Assembly: GCA_963765745.1 (NCBI GenBank)
Contig: CAVXXM010000010.1
Location: 124,001 to 188,000 of the forward strand
Direction: 5' to 3'
Source of the DNA: JAHFPN01 sp963765745
Lineage (GTDB): Bacteria > Pseudomonadota > Alphaproteobacteria > Rhizobiales > Xanthobacteraceae
DNA: 64,000 nt
In this document: positions 30,063 through 43,215 of the stretch, piece after piece
Layout of the letters: every line of letters begins with the position of its first letter
How positions within the stretch are numbered: position 1 is the first letter of the stretch
The notes under the pieces: generated by a model
Databases searched by the model: none
Seen by the model: the letters and a program-made list of their open reading frames with translations, nothing else
What the model was told of the DNA's origin: nothing
Made by a program: the position numbers and the translations under genes

Positions 30063-31388
30063 TCCGCCGCCTGGTCCTCGCAACCATGAGCCTAGCCCTG
30101 GTTTCCGCCGCCCCCGACGCCTCGCGCGCGGCCAAGATCGAACGCATCGTGACGCCGGCCGGGATCGAAGCCTGGCTGGTGCGCGACGACACGTTGCCGA
30201 TGCTGTCGCTGCAGTTCGGCATCAAAGGCGGCGCCAATCAGGATCCCGAGGACAAGCCCGGGGTCGCCAGTTTCGCGGCCGCGCTGCTCGACGAAGGCGC
30301 CGGCGATCTCGACGCGCGCGCATTCCATGAGCGCCTGGAGGCGCGCGCCATCAGCCTCGGCTTCAGCGCGGCGCGCGACACGCTGCGCGGTTCGGTCAGG
30401 ACGCTTTCGGAAAATCGCGACGAGGCATTCGAGCTGTTGCGGCTGGCGCTCACCGCGCCGCGGTTCGACGCCGACGCGGTCGAGCGCGTGCGCGCCGGCA
30501 TGCTCGCCGGGCTTCGGCGCCAGTCGACCAACCCCGGCGATATCGTGTCGCGGCGCTGGTTCGCCCGCGCCTTCCCCGGCCATCCTTATGGACGGCCGGT
30601 GCAAGGCACGCTCGAACTCGGTGCCGAAGATCAGTATCGAGGATCTCAAGCGCTATGCGGGCCAGGTGCTGGCGCGCTCGACCTTGAAGATCGCCGTGGT
30701 CGGCGCGATCGACGCGGCCGCACTCGCCGCGTTGATCGACAAGGCGTTCGGCGCCTTGCCCGCGGAACCGAAGCTCACGACGATCGCCGAAGTGGCGCCG
30801 CAGGGGCTCGGCTCGCGCGAGATCATCGATCTCGACGTGCCGCAGACTGCGATCACCTTCGGCGGCGTCGGGCTCAAGCGCTCGGACCCCGACTTCATCC
30901 CCGCCTATGTGCTCAATCACGTGCTTGGCGGCGGCAGCTTCGCTTCGCGGCTCTATCGCGAGATACGGGAAAAGCGCGGACTAGCCTATTCGGTCCACTC
31001 CTATCTAGCGCCGCTCGACCATGCCGGGCTGTTCATGGGCAGCGTATCCACCCGGAACGACCGCGCGGCCGAATCGCTTGCGGTCATTACCGAGGAGATC
31101 AGACGCATCGCCGCCGAAGGGCCGACCGACGATGAGCTGGCGAAGGCCAAGAGCTTCCTGGTCGGCTCCTATGCGCTGCGGTTCGATACTTCCGGCAAGA
31201 TCGCGGGTCAATTGCTGGAAATTCAGCTGGAAGGCCTCGGCATCGACTATATCGACCGGCGCAACGGCCTGGTCGCGGCGGTAACCGCCGAGGATGTGCG
31301 GAGGGCCGCCAAGCGGTTTCTCGCCGGCGACCGGCTATTGGTAATGCTGGTCGGACGGCCCCAGGGCATTGCGCCAGCCGGCCGCTGA
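30059..31388 (+). CDS. M16 peptidase-like partner, non-catalytic, frame broken once
   Basis: This is the second M16 subunit, starting 4 bp inside the catalytic one. It has a signal peptide (residues 1-25), then the M16 fold with GGANQDPEDKPGVA where the zinc motif HxxEH would be, so that motif is missing. The C-terminal half keeps the conserved LYREIREKRGLAYSV. One +1 break is near 30622; joined, the product has about 442 residues. It likely forms a heterodimer with the preceding peptidase, as in mitochondrial processing peptidase. Confidence 0.88.
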
Positions 31389-31453
31389 ACGGGTCGCGCG
31401 CGGCGAGGGACACTGCTATAAATTCCGGTAGTGGGGCGGGAGGGATTGATGTC

Positions 31454-32252
31454 ATGCGGCATTCATCGACACGGCGGATAATGCCATTGCGGCCGGGCTT
31501 CGCCATTCTGCTCGCCGGCCTCACGGTCGCAGGCTGCGCTTCGGTCGAGAGTGTGCTGGGACCGATGGGCAATATCTTCTCGTCGACTCCACCTCCACCA
31601 GGACAGCAGACGCCGGGACAAATCTACGAAGGGAGCGCCGATGTACCCTATGCCGCTGGGCCGACGCGCACCTCGGACGTTGATTGCCCGCAAGTAACCG
31701 TGCGAACCGGCGCCGCCACCTGGCAGATTCCGCCGGGAACCGGCCCCACCAACATCCGCTATCAGGCATCGCTCGGTCAGCTGGCGCGCGAGTGCGCCGT
31801 GCTCGGCGACACCATGACGGTGAGGGTCGGCATCGAAGGGCGCGTGCTGCTCGGGCCGAAGGGCGGCCCGGGCGCGGTCAGCATTCCGGTGCGGATCGCC
31901 GTGATCCATGAAGGACCGCAGCCGCGAACGCTGTGGACCAAGTTCTATTCGATACCGGTGACGATGGCGCAGGGCACGACGCAAGCCGCCTTCGCCCAGG
32001 TCGAGGACGACGTGACCTTCCAGCTGCCGGCGAACAAGGGCGAGCTCGCCGCCATATGTCGTCTATGTCGGCTTCGATCCGCAGGGCGCCACTCCGGCGC
32101 GGCCGAAGCAGAAAGCGGCGCCGAAGCAAGCCAAGGCGAAGCCCAAGGCCAAGGCGGCGCCTCCGCGCCCGGCGACAGCACCGCCGCCGCAGCAGCAATT
32201 CGCGCCGCCGCCCGGCACCTTCGCGCCGCCGCCGCCGCCTCCGGCGCGCTAG
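31454..32252 (+). CDS. Lipoprotein with Pro/Ala/Lys-rich tail, frame broken once
   Basis: No characterised family was recognised. A signal peptide ends in the lipobox VAGC (Cys near residue 28), so the product should be lipid-anchored. A globular part of about 170 residues with two further Cys pairs follows. After a +1 break near 32053 the frame continues YVVYVGFDPQG and then a tail of alternating Lys, Pro, Ala and Gln runs, ending PPPPPPAR at 32252. A TATAAAT -10-like box lies about 35 bp upstream of the ATG. The perfect hairpin terminator at 32261 closes the unit. Confidence 0.65.
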
Positions 32253-32260
32253 CAATGACG

Positions 32261-32287
32261 AAACGCCGCCCCAAGGGGCGGCGTTTT
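32261..32287 (+). terminator. Rho-independent terminator after the lipoprotein gene
   Basis: An 11-bp perfect stem (AAACGCCGCCC / GGGCGGCGTTT) with loop CAAG is followed by T and C. It begins 8 bases after the lipoprotein stop and lies between this gene and the convergent atpF end. Because the stem has A's on one side and T's on the other, it may stop transcription from both directions. Confidence 0.85.
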
Positions 32288-32324
32288 CGATTCTCGTTGG
32301 CCGGGTTTCGGGCTAGCCGGGGAA

Positions 32325-32816
32325 TCAGCCGAGGCGCGTCTTCACGTCGCGGATCGCGGCGGTGAGCACGTCGTCGGCGGTCTTGCCCTTCACAATATCG
32401 GAAAGCACCAGTTCCGCCGCCTTGGCGGCGGCTTCGGCCGCGGCGGCGCGCACGTCGGCGAGCGCCTGGGCTTCGGCCTGGGCGATCTTGGTCTCCGCCT
32501 GCTTGGTGCGGCGGGCGACGAATTCCTCGAGCCGCCGCTTGCCTTCGGCCGCGAGCTCGGCGGCCTCGGCGCGGGCCTGGGCAAGGATCGCCGCGGCCTC
32601 GCGCTCGGCTTCGCGCTGCTTGGCTTTGTACTGATCGAGCAGGCCTTTGGCCTCTTCCTTGAGACGGCGCGCCTCGTCGAGCTCGTTCTTGATGCGGTCG
32701 CGGCGCGAGTTGAGCGAGGACAGAACCGAGCGGTGGGCCCCGGCGCGCCAGATCAGCGCGATGAAGATCACGAAGGCGACCGCGACCCAGAATTCGGCTT
32801 CGTAGAGATAGAGCAA
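32325..32816 (-). CDS. atpF: ATP synthase F0 subunit b
   Basis: This is one strand of the peripheral stalk that holds F1 to F0. The 163-residue protein has one N-terminal helix (residues 5-25) and then a long charged coiled coil rich in Ala, Glu, Lys and Arg. It is the last gene of the F0 unit. F1 genes are not in the window, as is normal for Hyphomicrobiales. Confidence 0.92.
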   Translation of the reverse strand: MLYLYEAEFWVAVAFVIFIALIWRAGAHRSVLSSLNSRRDRIKNELDEARRLKEEAKGLLDQYKAKQREAEREAAAILAQARAEAAELAAEGKRRLEEFVARRTKQAETKIAQAEAQALADVRAAAAEAAAKAAELVLSDIVKGKTADDVLTAAIRDVKTRLG

Positions 32817-32826
32817 GCCCGTCTCC

Positions 32827-33364
32827 TCAATGCAGCGCGGTGTCGACCGCGCGTTCGAGCGCGGGTTTGGCTGGCGGCGTACCCAGCAGCCGCTCGACGA
32901 TGGCGCCCGCGGCTTCGATGGCGATGCCGCGCACCTCCTTCATCGCCGTGCTGCGGGTCGCCTCGATCGCACGCTCGGCATCGGCCAGATGCCGGCCGAG
33001 CGAGGCTTCGAGCTCGGTGCGGCGGCGGGCGGCTTCGGCCGCGACCTGCTGCTGATGCTCGGCGACCGCCGCCTGGGCGCGGGCGCGGGCGTCGGCCAGC
33101 GATTTCTCGTAGGCGGCGATCGCAGTCTCGCTCTCGCCCTTGAGCCTGCCCGCCTCCTCGAGATCGGAAGCGACCCGCGCGCGGCGCGTTTCGAGGATCG
33201 AACGCGATCCGCGGCAGTACGAAGCGCGCGAGCAGGAGATAGAGCAGACCGAAGGCGATCGCGAACCACACCAGCTGCGAGCCGAAATGCTCGGGCGCGA
33301 ATGGCGGAAACGGCCCCTTGGCGTGGGGGCCGCCTTCCTTCTGGGTGCTCGCGGTCGCGGCCAT
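32827..33364 (-). CDS. atpF': ATP synthase F0 subunit b', frame broken once
   Basis: This is the second, diverged b-type stalk subunit found in alphaproteobacteria and photosynthetic bacteria. The start reads MAATASTQKEGG, then PPFAPEHFGSQLVWFAIAFG with one membrane helix. A +1 break near 33201 (one extra T/A) precedes the coiled coil, which resumes as LETRRARVASDLEEAG and runs to ERAVDTALH at 32827. The joined product is about 178 residues. The gene sits between atpE and atpF, as expected for b'. Confidence 0.88.
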
Positions 33365-33368
33365 CGGC

Positions 33369-33596
33369 TCAGAGCGCGAAGAGCAGCAGCAGCGCGATCA
33401 GCAGCGAAAAGATGCCGAGCGCTTCGGTCACCGCGAAGCCGAAGATCAGGTTGCCGAATTGGCCCTGCGCGGCGGACGGGTTGCGCAGTGCTGCGGCGAG
33501 ATAGTTGCCGAAGATGGTGCCCACGCCGATGCCGGCGCCGCCCATGCCGATGCAGGCGATGCCAGCGCCGATGTATTTGGCAGCCATAGGATCCAT
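33369..33596 (-). CDS. atpE: ATP synthase F0 subunit c
   Basis: This is the proton-carrying ring subunit: 75 residues, two helices with a polar loop (RNPSAAQGQ). The glycine-rich first helix (GIGVGTIFG) packs in the ring, and the carboxylate for proton binding is the Glu in FAVTEALGIF (Glu58 counting from the first Met). The start may instead be the second Met three codons in. It is followed 4 bases later by the b' gene. Confidence 0.93.
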   Translation of the reverse strand: MDPMAAKYIGAGIACIGMGGAGIGVGTIFGNYLAAALRNPSAAQGQFGNLIFGFAVTEALGIFSLLIALLLLFAL

Positions 33597-33630
33597 TTGT
33601 TGCTCCTGTTGGTAGCGAAGGGTTGAGTAC

Positions 33631-34392
33631 TCAGTGTCCGTGGCCGGGATGCAGTGCGTCGTTCAGGTAAATGCAGGTGAGCATGGTGAACACGTAGGCT
33701 TGCAGGAAGGCGACCAGAAGTTCGAGCGCGGTGAGCGCCACGGTCATGCCGAGCGGCAGGATGCCGACCACGAAGCCGAAGAAGCCGAGCCCGGTGGCGA
33801 GCAAGCCGATGAAGCTGGCGAACACTTTCAGCGTGATGTGGCCGGCGAGCATGTTGGCGAACAATCGCACCGAGTGCGACAGCGGCCGCGACAGGAACGA
33901 GATGATTTCGATCAGCGTCACCAGCGGCAGGATATAGATCGGCACGCCGCTCGGGACGAAGATGCGGAAGAACCGGAAGCCGTTCTTCCAGATTCCGTAG
34001 CCGAGCACGGTGATGAACACGATGAGCGCCAGTGCGGCGGTCACCACGATGTGGCTGGTGACCGTGAAGAAGCCGGGGATCAGGCCCAGCATGTTCAGCA
34101 CCAGGATGAAGCTGAACAGCGTGAACACCAGCGGGAAGAAGCGCATGCCGTCTTCGCCGGCGGTCTGCCGGATCATGTCGGCGACGAATTCGTAGATGAC
34201 TTCGGCGACCGACTGGAATCGCCCGGGCACCAGGCCGCGGCCGGCGGTGACCAGCACGAGGCCGCCGGTGATGAGCACCACGGCGGCGAACATGAATGCC
34301 GCCGAATTGGTGAACGCGAGATCGAGCGGGCCGAACTGGCCGATCGTGAAGAACTTCTTGATCTCGAACTGGTGGATCGGGTCGGCGGCCAT
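33631..34392 (-). CDS. atpB: ATP synthase F0 subunit a
   Basis: This is the stator half of the proton channel. The 253-residue protein has five to six helices. The essential Arg lies in SHSVRLFANMLAGH (near residue 178), the polar residues of the last two helices are present, and the C terminus is His-rich. It lies between atpI and atpE. Confidence 0.94.
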   Translation of the reverse strand: MAADPIHQFEIKKFFTIGQFGPLDLAFTNSAAFMFAAVVLITGGLVLVTAGRGLVPGRFQSVAEVIYEFVADMIRQTAGEDGMRFFPLVFTLFSFILVLNMLGLIPGFFTVTSHIVVTAALALIVFITVLGYGIWKNGFRFFRIFVPSGVPIYILPLVTLIEIISFLSRPLSHSVRLFANMLAGHITLKVFASFIGLLATGLGFFGFVVGILPLGMTVALTALELLVAFLQAYVFTMLTCIYLNDALHPGHGH

Positions 34393-34422
34393 GGCGGTCG
34401 ATAGTCTCTCAGATTGCCAAAT

Positions 34423-34791
34423 TCACTTCTCGTCGTCCGCGCCGGGCTGGTGCATCTGCCCGACCGAACGCAGCACGTTGAACACGCCGGCGACGAAGCC
34501 GAGGAGGAGGAACACGATCATCCCCCAGGGCGGCACTCCGGTCAGCCAGTCGATCAGCCAGCCGATGAACGCGCCGACGACAATTCCGCCGATGAACTCG
34601 CCCGAGAGCCGCATCGCCCGGGCGAAGCCGGCCGGATCGGCCCGGGGAGAGCCGCTTGCCGGTTCGCTCGGCGGCGGCCGCTTGGCGACCGCGTCGAGCC
34701 GCTCGCCCAGCCGCTGCAGCCGGGCGGTAAGCTCGGCCTCGTCGGCTGCCGGGCGCCGGTTCCCGTTCTCCGGCGAGCGGCGACCCGCCAT
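34423..34791 (-). CDS. atpI: AtpI-like F0 assembly protein
   Basis: The 122-residue protein has a hydrophilic N terminus of about 55 residues and two helices (about 65-85 and 90-112) containing GAFIGWLIDWLTG and FNVLRSV. AtpI is thought to help build the c-ring or to handle magnesium. I use the ATG at 34789-34791 and not an upstream in-frame ATG, because the promoter at 34844-34872 puts the transcript start near 34837, inside the longer frame. Confidence 0.82.
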   Translation of the reverse strand: MAGRRSPENGNRRPAADEAELTARLQRLGERLDAVAKRPPPSEPASGSPRADPAGFARAMRLSGEFIGGIVVGAFIGWLIDWLTGVPPWGMIVFLLLGFVAGVFNVLRSVGQMHQPGADDEK

Positions 34792-34843
34792 CGCGAACCC
34801 TTCGAACTCCGGAATCGGCAATCCGCCTGGATTGCCGCGGTGC

Positions 34844-34872
34844 AAAATAGAGACGGGGGTGGGGTGAGTCAA
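34844..34872 (-). promoter_or_regulatory. Sigma-70-type promoter of the atpIBEF'F operon
   Basis: On the minus strand TTGACT (34872-34867) and TATTTT (34849-34844) are 17 bp apart, 53 bp upstream of the atpI ATG. Both boxes match the housekeeping consensus well. The rest of the 262-bp gap between atpI and the RidA gene shows short GGATT/AATCC repeats but no gene. Confidence 0.65.
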
Positions 34873-35053
34873 GAAATCGGCGGGTTGCGCGGATGGGTGC
34901 AATCCGCTGAATCCGAAGCGGAATCCGCCTTCGTCCTCCGTTAAGTTGAAGGATGAGGAAGGCGTTTTGCCGCGCCGGATTCGCGAGTCCAGCCAAGTGG
35001 ATGGGGTGGCCGGCGGAAGTTCGCAGCCTGATTCAAGTCGTTGAGAAACCGAT

Positions 35054-35467
35054 TCAACTGGGGTTCGTGGGCCGGACCGCGATGCATTCGACCTCGACCC
35101 GCGCGCCGAAGGCGAGCCCGCTGCAGCCGAAGGCCGAGCGGGCCGGATAGGGCGGCTCGAAATAGGTCACATAGACGCGGTTGAAGGCTTCCCACTCCTT
35201 CATGTCGGCAAGCATGACCAGGCAGCGGACCACGTTTTTCGTGGTCATGCCGTTGGCCTTCAAGGTCGCGACGATGTTGTCCAGGACCTGACGGTACTCG
35301 GCCTCGGGCGTTGCGTTGTTCAGCTCGCGCTTGCCGGGGAGCGTGCCGATCTGGCCGGAGAGCAGCACGAGATTTCCGACCGCCATGCCCTCGGAGAAGG
35401 GGAGTCCCGGAGGAAGAGCGCCGCCGGGTTTCAGCGGCGTCGGCGTGTTCGCATTCGTATCGGACAT
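35054..35467 (-). CDS. RidA family enamine/imine deaminase
   Basis: This is a 137-residue YjgF/YER057c/UK114 protein. RidA-type proteins hydrolyse reactive enamines and imines released by amino-acid enzymes. The pattern is visible: GNLVLLSGQIG early, then the TPEAEYRQVLDNI helix, CLVMLADMKEWEAFN, the subunit-interface YPARSAFG with the Arg that binds carboxylate (near residue 110), and VEVECIAV. It lies 14 bp downstream of the oxoprolinase gene on the same strand, so it probably acts in the same pathway. Confidence 0.9.
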   Translation of the reverse strand: MSDTNANTPTPLKPGGALPPGLPFSEGMAVGNLVLLSGQIGTLPGKRELNNATPEAEYRQVLDNIVATLKANGMTTKNVVRCLVMLADMKEWEAFNRVYVTYFEPPYPARSAFGCSGLAFGARVEVECIAVRPTNPS

Positions 35468-35481
35468 GGAAATCTCCTCGC

Positions 35482-39075
<3,594 letters not shown>

Positions 39076-39156
39076 GGTCGCGCGCTCCGCGCTTGCGTGC
39101 CTGGGCGGAAACGCGCGATGCTGGCAGCAAGAATAGCCATCACGGGAGTGGGAACC

Positions 39157-40142
39157 ATGCAGAGAATCGTCACTAGTCTTGCCGCCGCTGCGGTTGCGGC
39201 CTTGTTATCGACCGCCGCGACGGCGCAAACCAAATGGGACATGCCGACGCCGTATCCGGACGGCAACTTCCATACCAAGAACATCGCGCAGTTCGCGGCC
39301 GATATCGACAAGGCCACCGGCGGCAGCCTGAAGATCACCGTCCATTCCAGCGGCTCGCTCGTCAAGCATCCGGAGATCAAGAACGCGATCAAGCGCGGCA
39401 TCGCGCCGATCGGCGAGGTGCTGATATCGCTGCACGCGAACGAAAGCCCGATCTATTCGGTGGATTCGGTGCCGTTCCTCGCCACCGGCTACCCCGCGGC
39501 CAAGAAGCTCTATGCGGCGCAGCGGCCGTTCCTCGAGAAGAAGCTCGCGGATGAAGGCCTCATCCTGCTCTATTCGGTGCCGTGGCCGCCGCAGGGCATC
39601 TACGCCAAGAAAGAGATCAAGAGCATCGGCGATCTGAAGGGGCTCAAGTTCCGCACCTATAACGTGGCGACCCAGCGCATCGCCGCGCTCGCCGGCGCGA
39701 TCCCGACCCAGATCGAGGTGCCCGACATCGCGACCGCGTTCTCCACCAACCGCGTCGAGTCGATGATCACTTCGGCCTCGACCGGCGTCGACTCCAAGGC
39801 GTGGGACTTCCTCACCCACTTCCACGACACCCAGGCGTGGCTGCCGCGCAACGTCGTGATGGTGTCGAAGGAAGCGTTCGACAAGCTCTCCGCCGCCGAA
39901 AAGAAGGCGCTGACCGACGCGGCCAAGGCCGCCGAGGAACGCGGCTGGACCGCTTCGGCGGCCGAGACTGCCGACAAGATCAAGATGCTGGCGCGCGAAC
40001 AAGATCATCATCGTGCAGCCGTCGGCGGCGCTGAAGGACGGCTTCGCTCACGATCGGCAAGACCATGTCGGCCGAGTGGCAGACCGCCGCCGGCGCCGAC
40101 GGCAAGGCGATCCTGGAGACGTTCAACAAGCCGGGGTCGTAA
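39157..40142 (+). CDS. dctP: TRAP transporter substrate-binding protein (DctP type), frame broken twice
   Basis: This periplasmic receptor catches an organic acid and hands it to the DctQM membrane part, driven by an ion gradient. The ATG at 39157 gives a signal peptide ending ATAQ. The mature protein shows the DctP fold, including GLKFRTYN with the conserved ligand-carboxylate Arg near residue 168. Breaks near 39997 and 40050 each act as one extra base; the joined C terminus reads KTMSAEWQTAAGADG and ends NKPGS at 40142. The total is about 328 residues. The ligand may be an oxoproline-like acid, judged only from the divergent oxoprolinase. Confidence 0.88.
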
Positions 40143-40150
40143 CAACTCCT

Positions 40151-40270
40151 GTCATCCCGGAAGCGGTGCGTAGCGCCGCTATCCGGGATCCAGGATCATG
40201 GCATGCGTTTTTGAACACATGTTCATGGATCCCGGCTCTTGCCGCGCTGCGTCGGCTCGGCCGGGATGAC
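40151..40270. repeat. Intergenic palindromic element C
   Basis: This is a 120-bp imperfect inverted repeat with ends GTCATCCCGG and CCGGGATGAC and an inner pair (CCGGGATCCAGGATCATG and CATGTTCATGGATCCCGG). It has the same plan as element A, one base shorter. It fills the space between the binding-protein gene and the small permease gene. In TRAP operons a hairpin here could let the binding protein be made in excess of the membrane subunits. Confidence 0.82.
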
Positions 40271-40279
40271 AGTCGTTAG

Positions 40280-40839
40280 ATGATTGAAGGCAAGATTTTG
40301 CGCTCCCTCCTCGATCGCTTCTACGCGCTGACGCTGTGGCTGGCGGCGGCGTGTCTGGTCACGATCGGGATTCTCGTCGGCGTCCAGGTGATCGGGCGCA
40401 TCGCCGATCTCCTGCTCAAGCTCTACGGGCCGCCCGCCCTACGGCTTCATGATCGCCTCGCTCGCCGAGATGGCGGGCTATCTCCTGGCGGCGACGAGCT
40501 TTCTTGCGCTGGCGGCGACACTGAAGCGCGGGGCGCATATCCGCGTGACGATGCTGCTCGGTGCGTTGCCGCCGCGCGCGCGTTTTCTGTTCGAGCTGTG
40601 GGCGTTCGTCGGCGGGGAGCGCGTTCGTCGCGTTCATGACATGGAGCGTGGCGCGGCTGGTCTGGGACTCGATCCGCTTCAATGAAGTGTCCTATGGCCT
40701 GTTGCCGATCCCGCTTGCGATCCCGCAGGCGGCGATGGCGGTCGGTCTGCTCGGCGTTGCTGGTCGCACTGCTCGACGAACTCGCGATCACCTGGCGCAC
40801 CGGCCGGCCGTCGTTCCGTTCCGCGAGAAGACGCGGTGA
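40280..40839 (+). CDS. dctQ: TRAP transporter small permease (DctQ type), frame broken several times
   Basis: This four-helix subunit of the TRAP transporter joins the binding protein to the large permease. The pieces read LTLWLAAACLVTIGILVGVQVIGR (helix 1, given in part), then SLAEMAGYLLAATSFLALAATLKRGAHIRV, then a third and fourth helix ending FREKTR at 40839. Breaks are near 40440, 40617 and 40755, and a further shift lies near 40820 where TTCCG is repeated in tandem. Joined, the length is about 185, normal for DctQ. Its stop is 20 bp before the DctM start. Confidence 0.8.
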
Positions 40840-40859
40840 CCGGCATGAAGGAGGGCTGA

Positions 40860-42169
40860 GTGGACCTCCTCACGCTCACGCTGGTCCTGATCCTTCTTCT
40901 CTTCGCCGTGCTCGGCTCGGGCGTCTGGATCGCCATGGCGCTCGCCTTCATCGGGCTCGTCGCCATGGTCGCCAAGGTCGCCGCGCCGCCCGGCGCGGTG
41001 CTGGCGACTTCGTTCTGGAGCGCGTCGAACGGCTGGGACCTCACGGCGCTGCCGATGTTCATCTGGATGGGCGAAATCCTGTTCCGTACGCGGCTGGCGG
41101 AGGATTTGTTTCACGGGCTGGCGCCCTGGCTCAATCGCCTGCCGGGCCGGCTGCTGCACGTGAACGTGCTCGGGCTGCGCGATCTTCGCCGCGGTGTCGG
41201 GCTCGTCGGCGGCGACCTGCGCCACCATCGGGCGCATTTCGCTGCCGGAACTGCTGCAAGCGCGGCTACGACGACAAGATGGCGATCGGCACGCTCGCCG
41301 GTTCCGCGACGCTCGGGCTGCTGATCCCGCCCTCGATCATCATGATCGTCTATGGCGCGGCGACCGACCAATCCATCGCGCGCCTGTTCATCGCCGGCGT
41401 CGTGCCGGGCATCATGCTGGCGCTGCTGTTCATGGGATTCGTCGTGGTCTGGGCGCTCCTGAACCGCGAGCGCATGCCGCCGCCGGAGCCGACCACCTCG
41501 TTCGGCAAACGCGTTGCCTCTACATGGCGGCTTATTCCGGTCCTGCTCCTGATCCTCGGCGTGATCGGCTCGATCTATGGCGGCATCGCCTCGGCGACCG
41601 AGGCGGCGGTGGTCGGCGTCGGGCTCGCGCTGCTGCTCTCGTGGCTCGGCGGATCGCTGACGCGCGCGAGCTTCGGCGACGCGCTGATCGGCGCGACCGT
41701 CACCTCCTGCATGATCTGCTTCATTCTCGCGGGGGCCGCGTTTCTCACCGTCGCCATGGGCTTTACCGGCATCCCACGGGCGCTGGCCGAATGGATCACC
41801 GGCCTCGGGCTCAGCCAGTGGCAGCTGCTCGTCGTGCTCACGCTGTTCTACATCGTGCTCGGCTGCTTCCTCGACGGAATTTCCATGGTGGTGCTGACGA
41901 CCTCGGTCATCATGCCGCTGGTGGAGCGCGCCGGGTTCGACCTGATCTGGTTCGGGATTTACGTCGTGCTGGTGGTGGAGATGGCGCAGATCACGCCGCC
42001 GGTGGGCTTCAATCTGTTCGTGCTGCAGGGCATGACCGGCCGCTCGATCTTCGCCATCGGCGCCTATGCGTTCCCGCTATTCCTTTTGATGTGCGTCGCC
42101 GTCGTCCTGCTCGCGGTGTTCCCGCAACTGGCGCTATGGTTGCCCTCGACCATGTTCGATCTACGCTGA
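40860..42169 (+). CDS. dctM: TRAP transporter large permease (DctM type), frame broken twice
   Basis: This is the ion-coupled translocating subunit with about 12 helices. The start is GTG at 40860. The DctM signatures MFIWMGEILFRT and GTLAGSATLGLLIPPSIIMIVYG are visible (each in part), and the end is LALWLPSTMFDLR. Breaks near 41175 (extra G in GGG) and 41252 (extra C) each act as one inserted base. Joined, about 436 residues, normal for the family. It is the last gene of the TRAP set, with the aldo/keto reductase 13 bp downstream. Confidence 0.88.
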
Positions 42170-42182
42170 GGAGTTCGGTTCC

Positions 42183-43169
42183 ATGCAATACGTCCGTTTC
42201 GGCAAGACCGGCATGAAGGTGTCGCCGCTGTGCCTCGGCTGCATGACCTATGGCGACAAGAAATGGCGCGAGTGGGTGTTGGGCGAAGAGGAAGGCCGCA
42301 CGCACATCAAGGCCGCGCTCGAGGCCGGCATCAATTTCTTCGACACCGCCGACGTCTATTCGCACGGCGTGAGCGAGCAGATCACCGGCAAGGCGCTGCG
42401 CGATTTCGCCAAGCGCGACGAGGTGGTGATCGCCACCAAGGTCCATGGCGAGATGGGTCCGAAACCGAACCAGCGCGGGCTCTCGCGCAAGCACATCATG
42501 GAGGCGATCGACGCCTCGCTGAAGCGGCTCGGCATGGATTACGTCGACCTCTACATCATCCATCGCTTCGATTACGGCACGCCGATCGAGGAGACGATCC
42601 AGGCGCTCTCCGACGTGGTGAAGGCCGGCAAGGCGCTCTATCTCGGCGCGTCAAGCATGTGGTCGTGGCAATTCGAGAAGATGCTGACGCTGCAGCGCGA
42701 GCGCGGCCTGGCGCCGTTCGTCTCGATGCAGAACTACTACAATCTGCTCTATCGCGAGGAGGAGCGCGAGATGCTGCCGCTCTGCAAGGCGGAGGGGATG
42801 GCGGTCACGCCATGGTCGCCGATCGCGCGCGGCTTCCTCGCCGGCTCGATGCCGAGCCAGGGCGAGAAGACGCTGCGCGGCCGGACCGACAATTTCGCGC
42901 AGCTGCTCGGGCTCGGCGCCACCGACACCGATTACGAGATCGCCGAGCGCGTGCGACAGGTGGCCGAGAAGCTCGGCGTGTCGCGCGCGGCGGTGGCGAT
43001 CGCCTGGGTGCTCGCCAATCCCACGGTAACGGCGCCGATCATCGGCACCTCGAAGCCGCATCATCTGCCCGACGCGCTCAAGGCGCTTTCGATCAAGCTC
43101 GACGACGAGACCAAGAAGTTTCTCGAAGCGCCCTACAAGCCGCGCGCGGTGACGGGCGGGTTCGTCTAG
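42183..43169 (+). CDS. Aldo/keto reductase, YajO/potassium-channel beta-subunit-like
   Basis: This is an NADPH-dependent carbonyl reductase of 328 residues with the (beta/alpha)8 fold. The catalytic tetrad is present: Asp54 and Tyr59 in FFDTADVYS, Lys86 in VIATKVHG and His127 in YIIHRFD. A cofactor-binding segment near GTSKPHHL lies near the end. It is probably co-transcribed with the TRAP genes, so it may reduce an aldehyde or ketone made in the same pathway. The substrate is unknown. Confidence 0.85.
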   Translation: MQYVRFGKTGMKVSPLCLGCMTYGDKKWREWVLGEEEGRTHIKAALEAGINFFDTADVYSHGVSEQITGKALRDFAKRDEVVIATKVHGEMGPKPNQRGLSRKHIMEAIDASLKRLGMDYVDLYIIHRFDYGTPIEETIQALSDVVKAGKALYLGASSMWSWQFEKMLTLQRERGLAPFVSMQNYYNLLYREEEREMLPLCKAEGMAVTPWSPIARGFLAGSMPSQGEKTLRGRTDNFAQLLGLGATDTDYEIAERVRQVAEKLGVSRAAVAIAWVLANPTVTAPIIGTSKPHHLPDALKALSIKLDDETKKFLEAPYKPRAVTGGFV

Positions 43170-43176
43170 AAATGGC

Positions 43177-43207
43177 GAGGGCCCGGCGGGGTTTCCGCCG
43201 AGCCCTC
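43177..43207. terminator. Hairpin between the aldo/keto reductase and RNase P RNA genes
   Basis: The arms GAGGGC-C-CGGCGG and CCGCCG-A-GCCCTC form a 12-bp stem with one C-A mismatch and a loop GGTTT. It lies 7 bases after the reductase stop and about 10 bases past the RNase P RNA 3' end on the other strand, so it can end both transcripts. The T-tract on either side is poor. Confidence 0.65.
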
Positions 43208-43215
43208 TCACAAAC

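Noticed and set aside
40280..40839. Two or three separate small membrane genes
   Set aside because: Together the pieces make one normal four-helix DctQ; each alone lacks a start with a ribosome-binding site.
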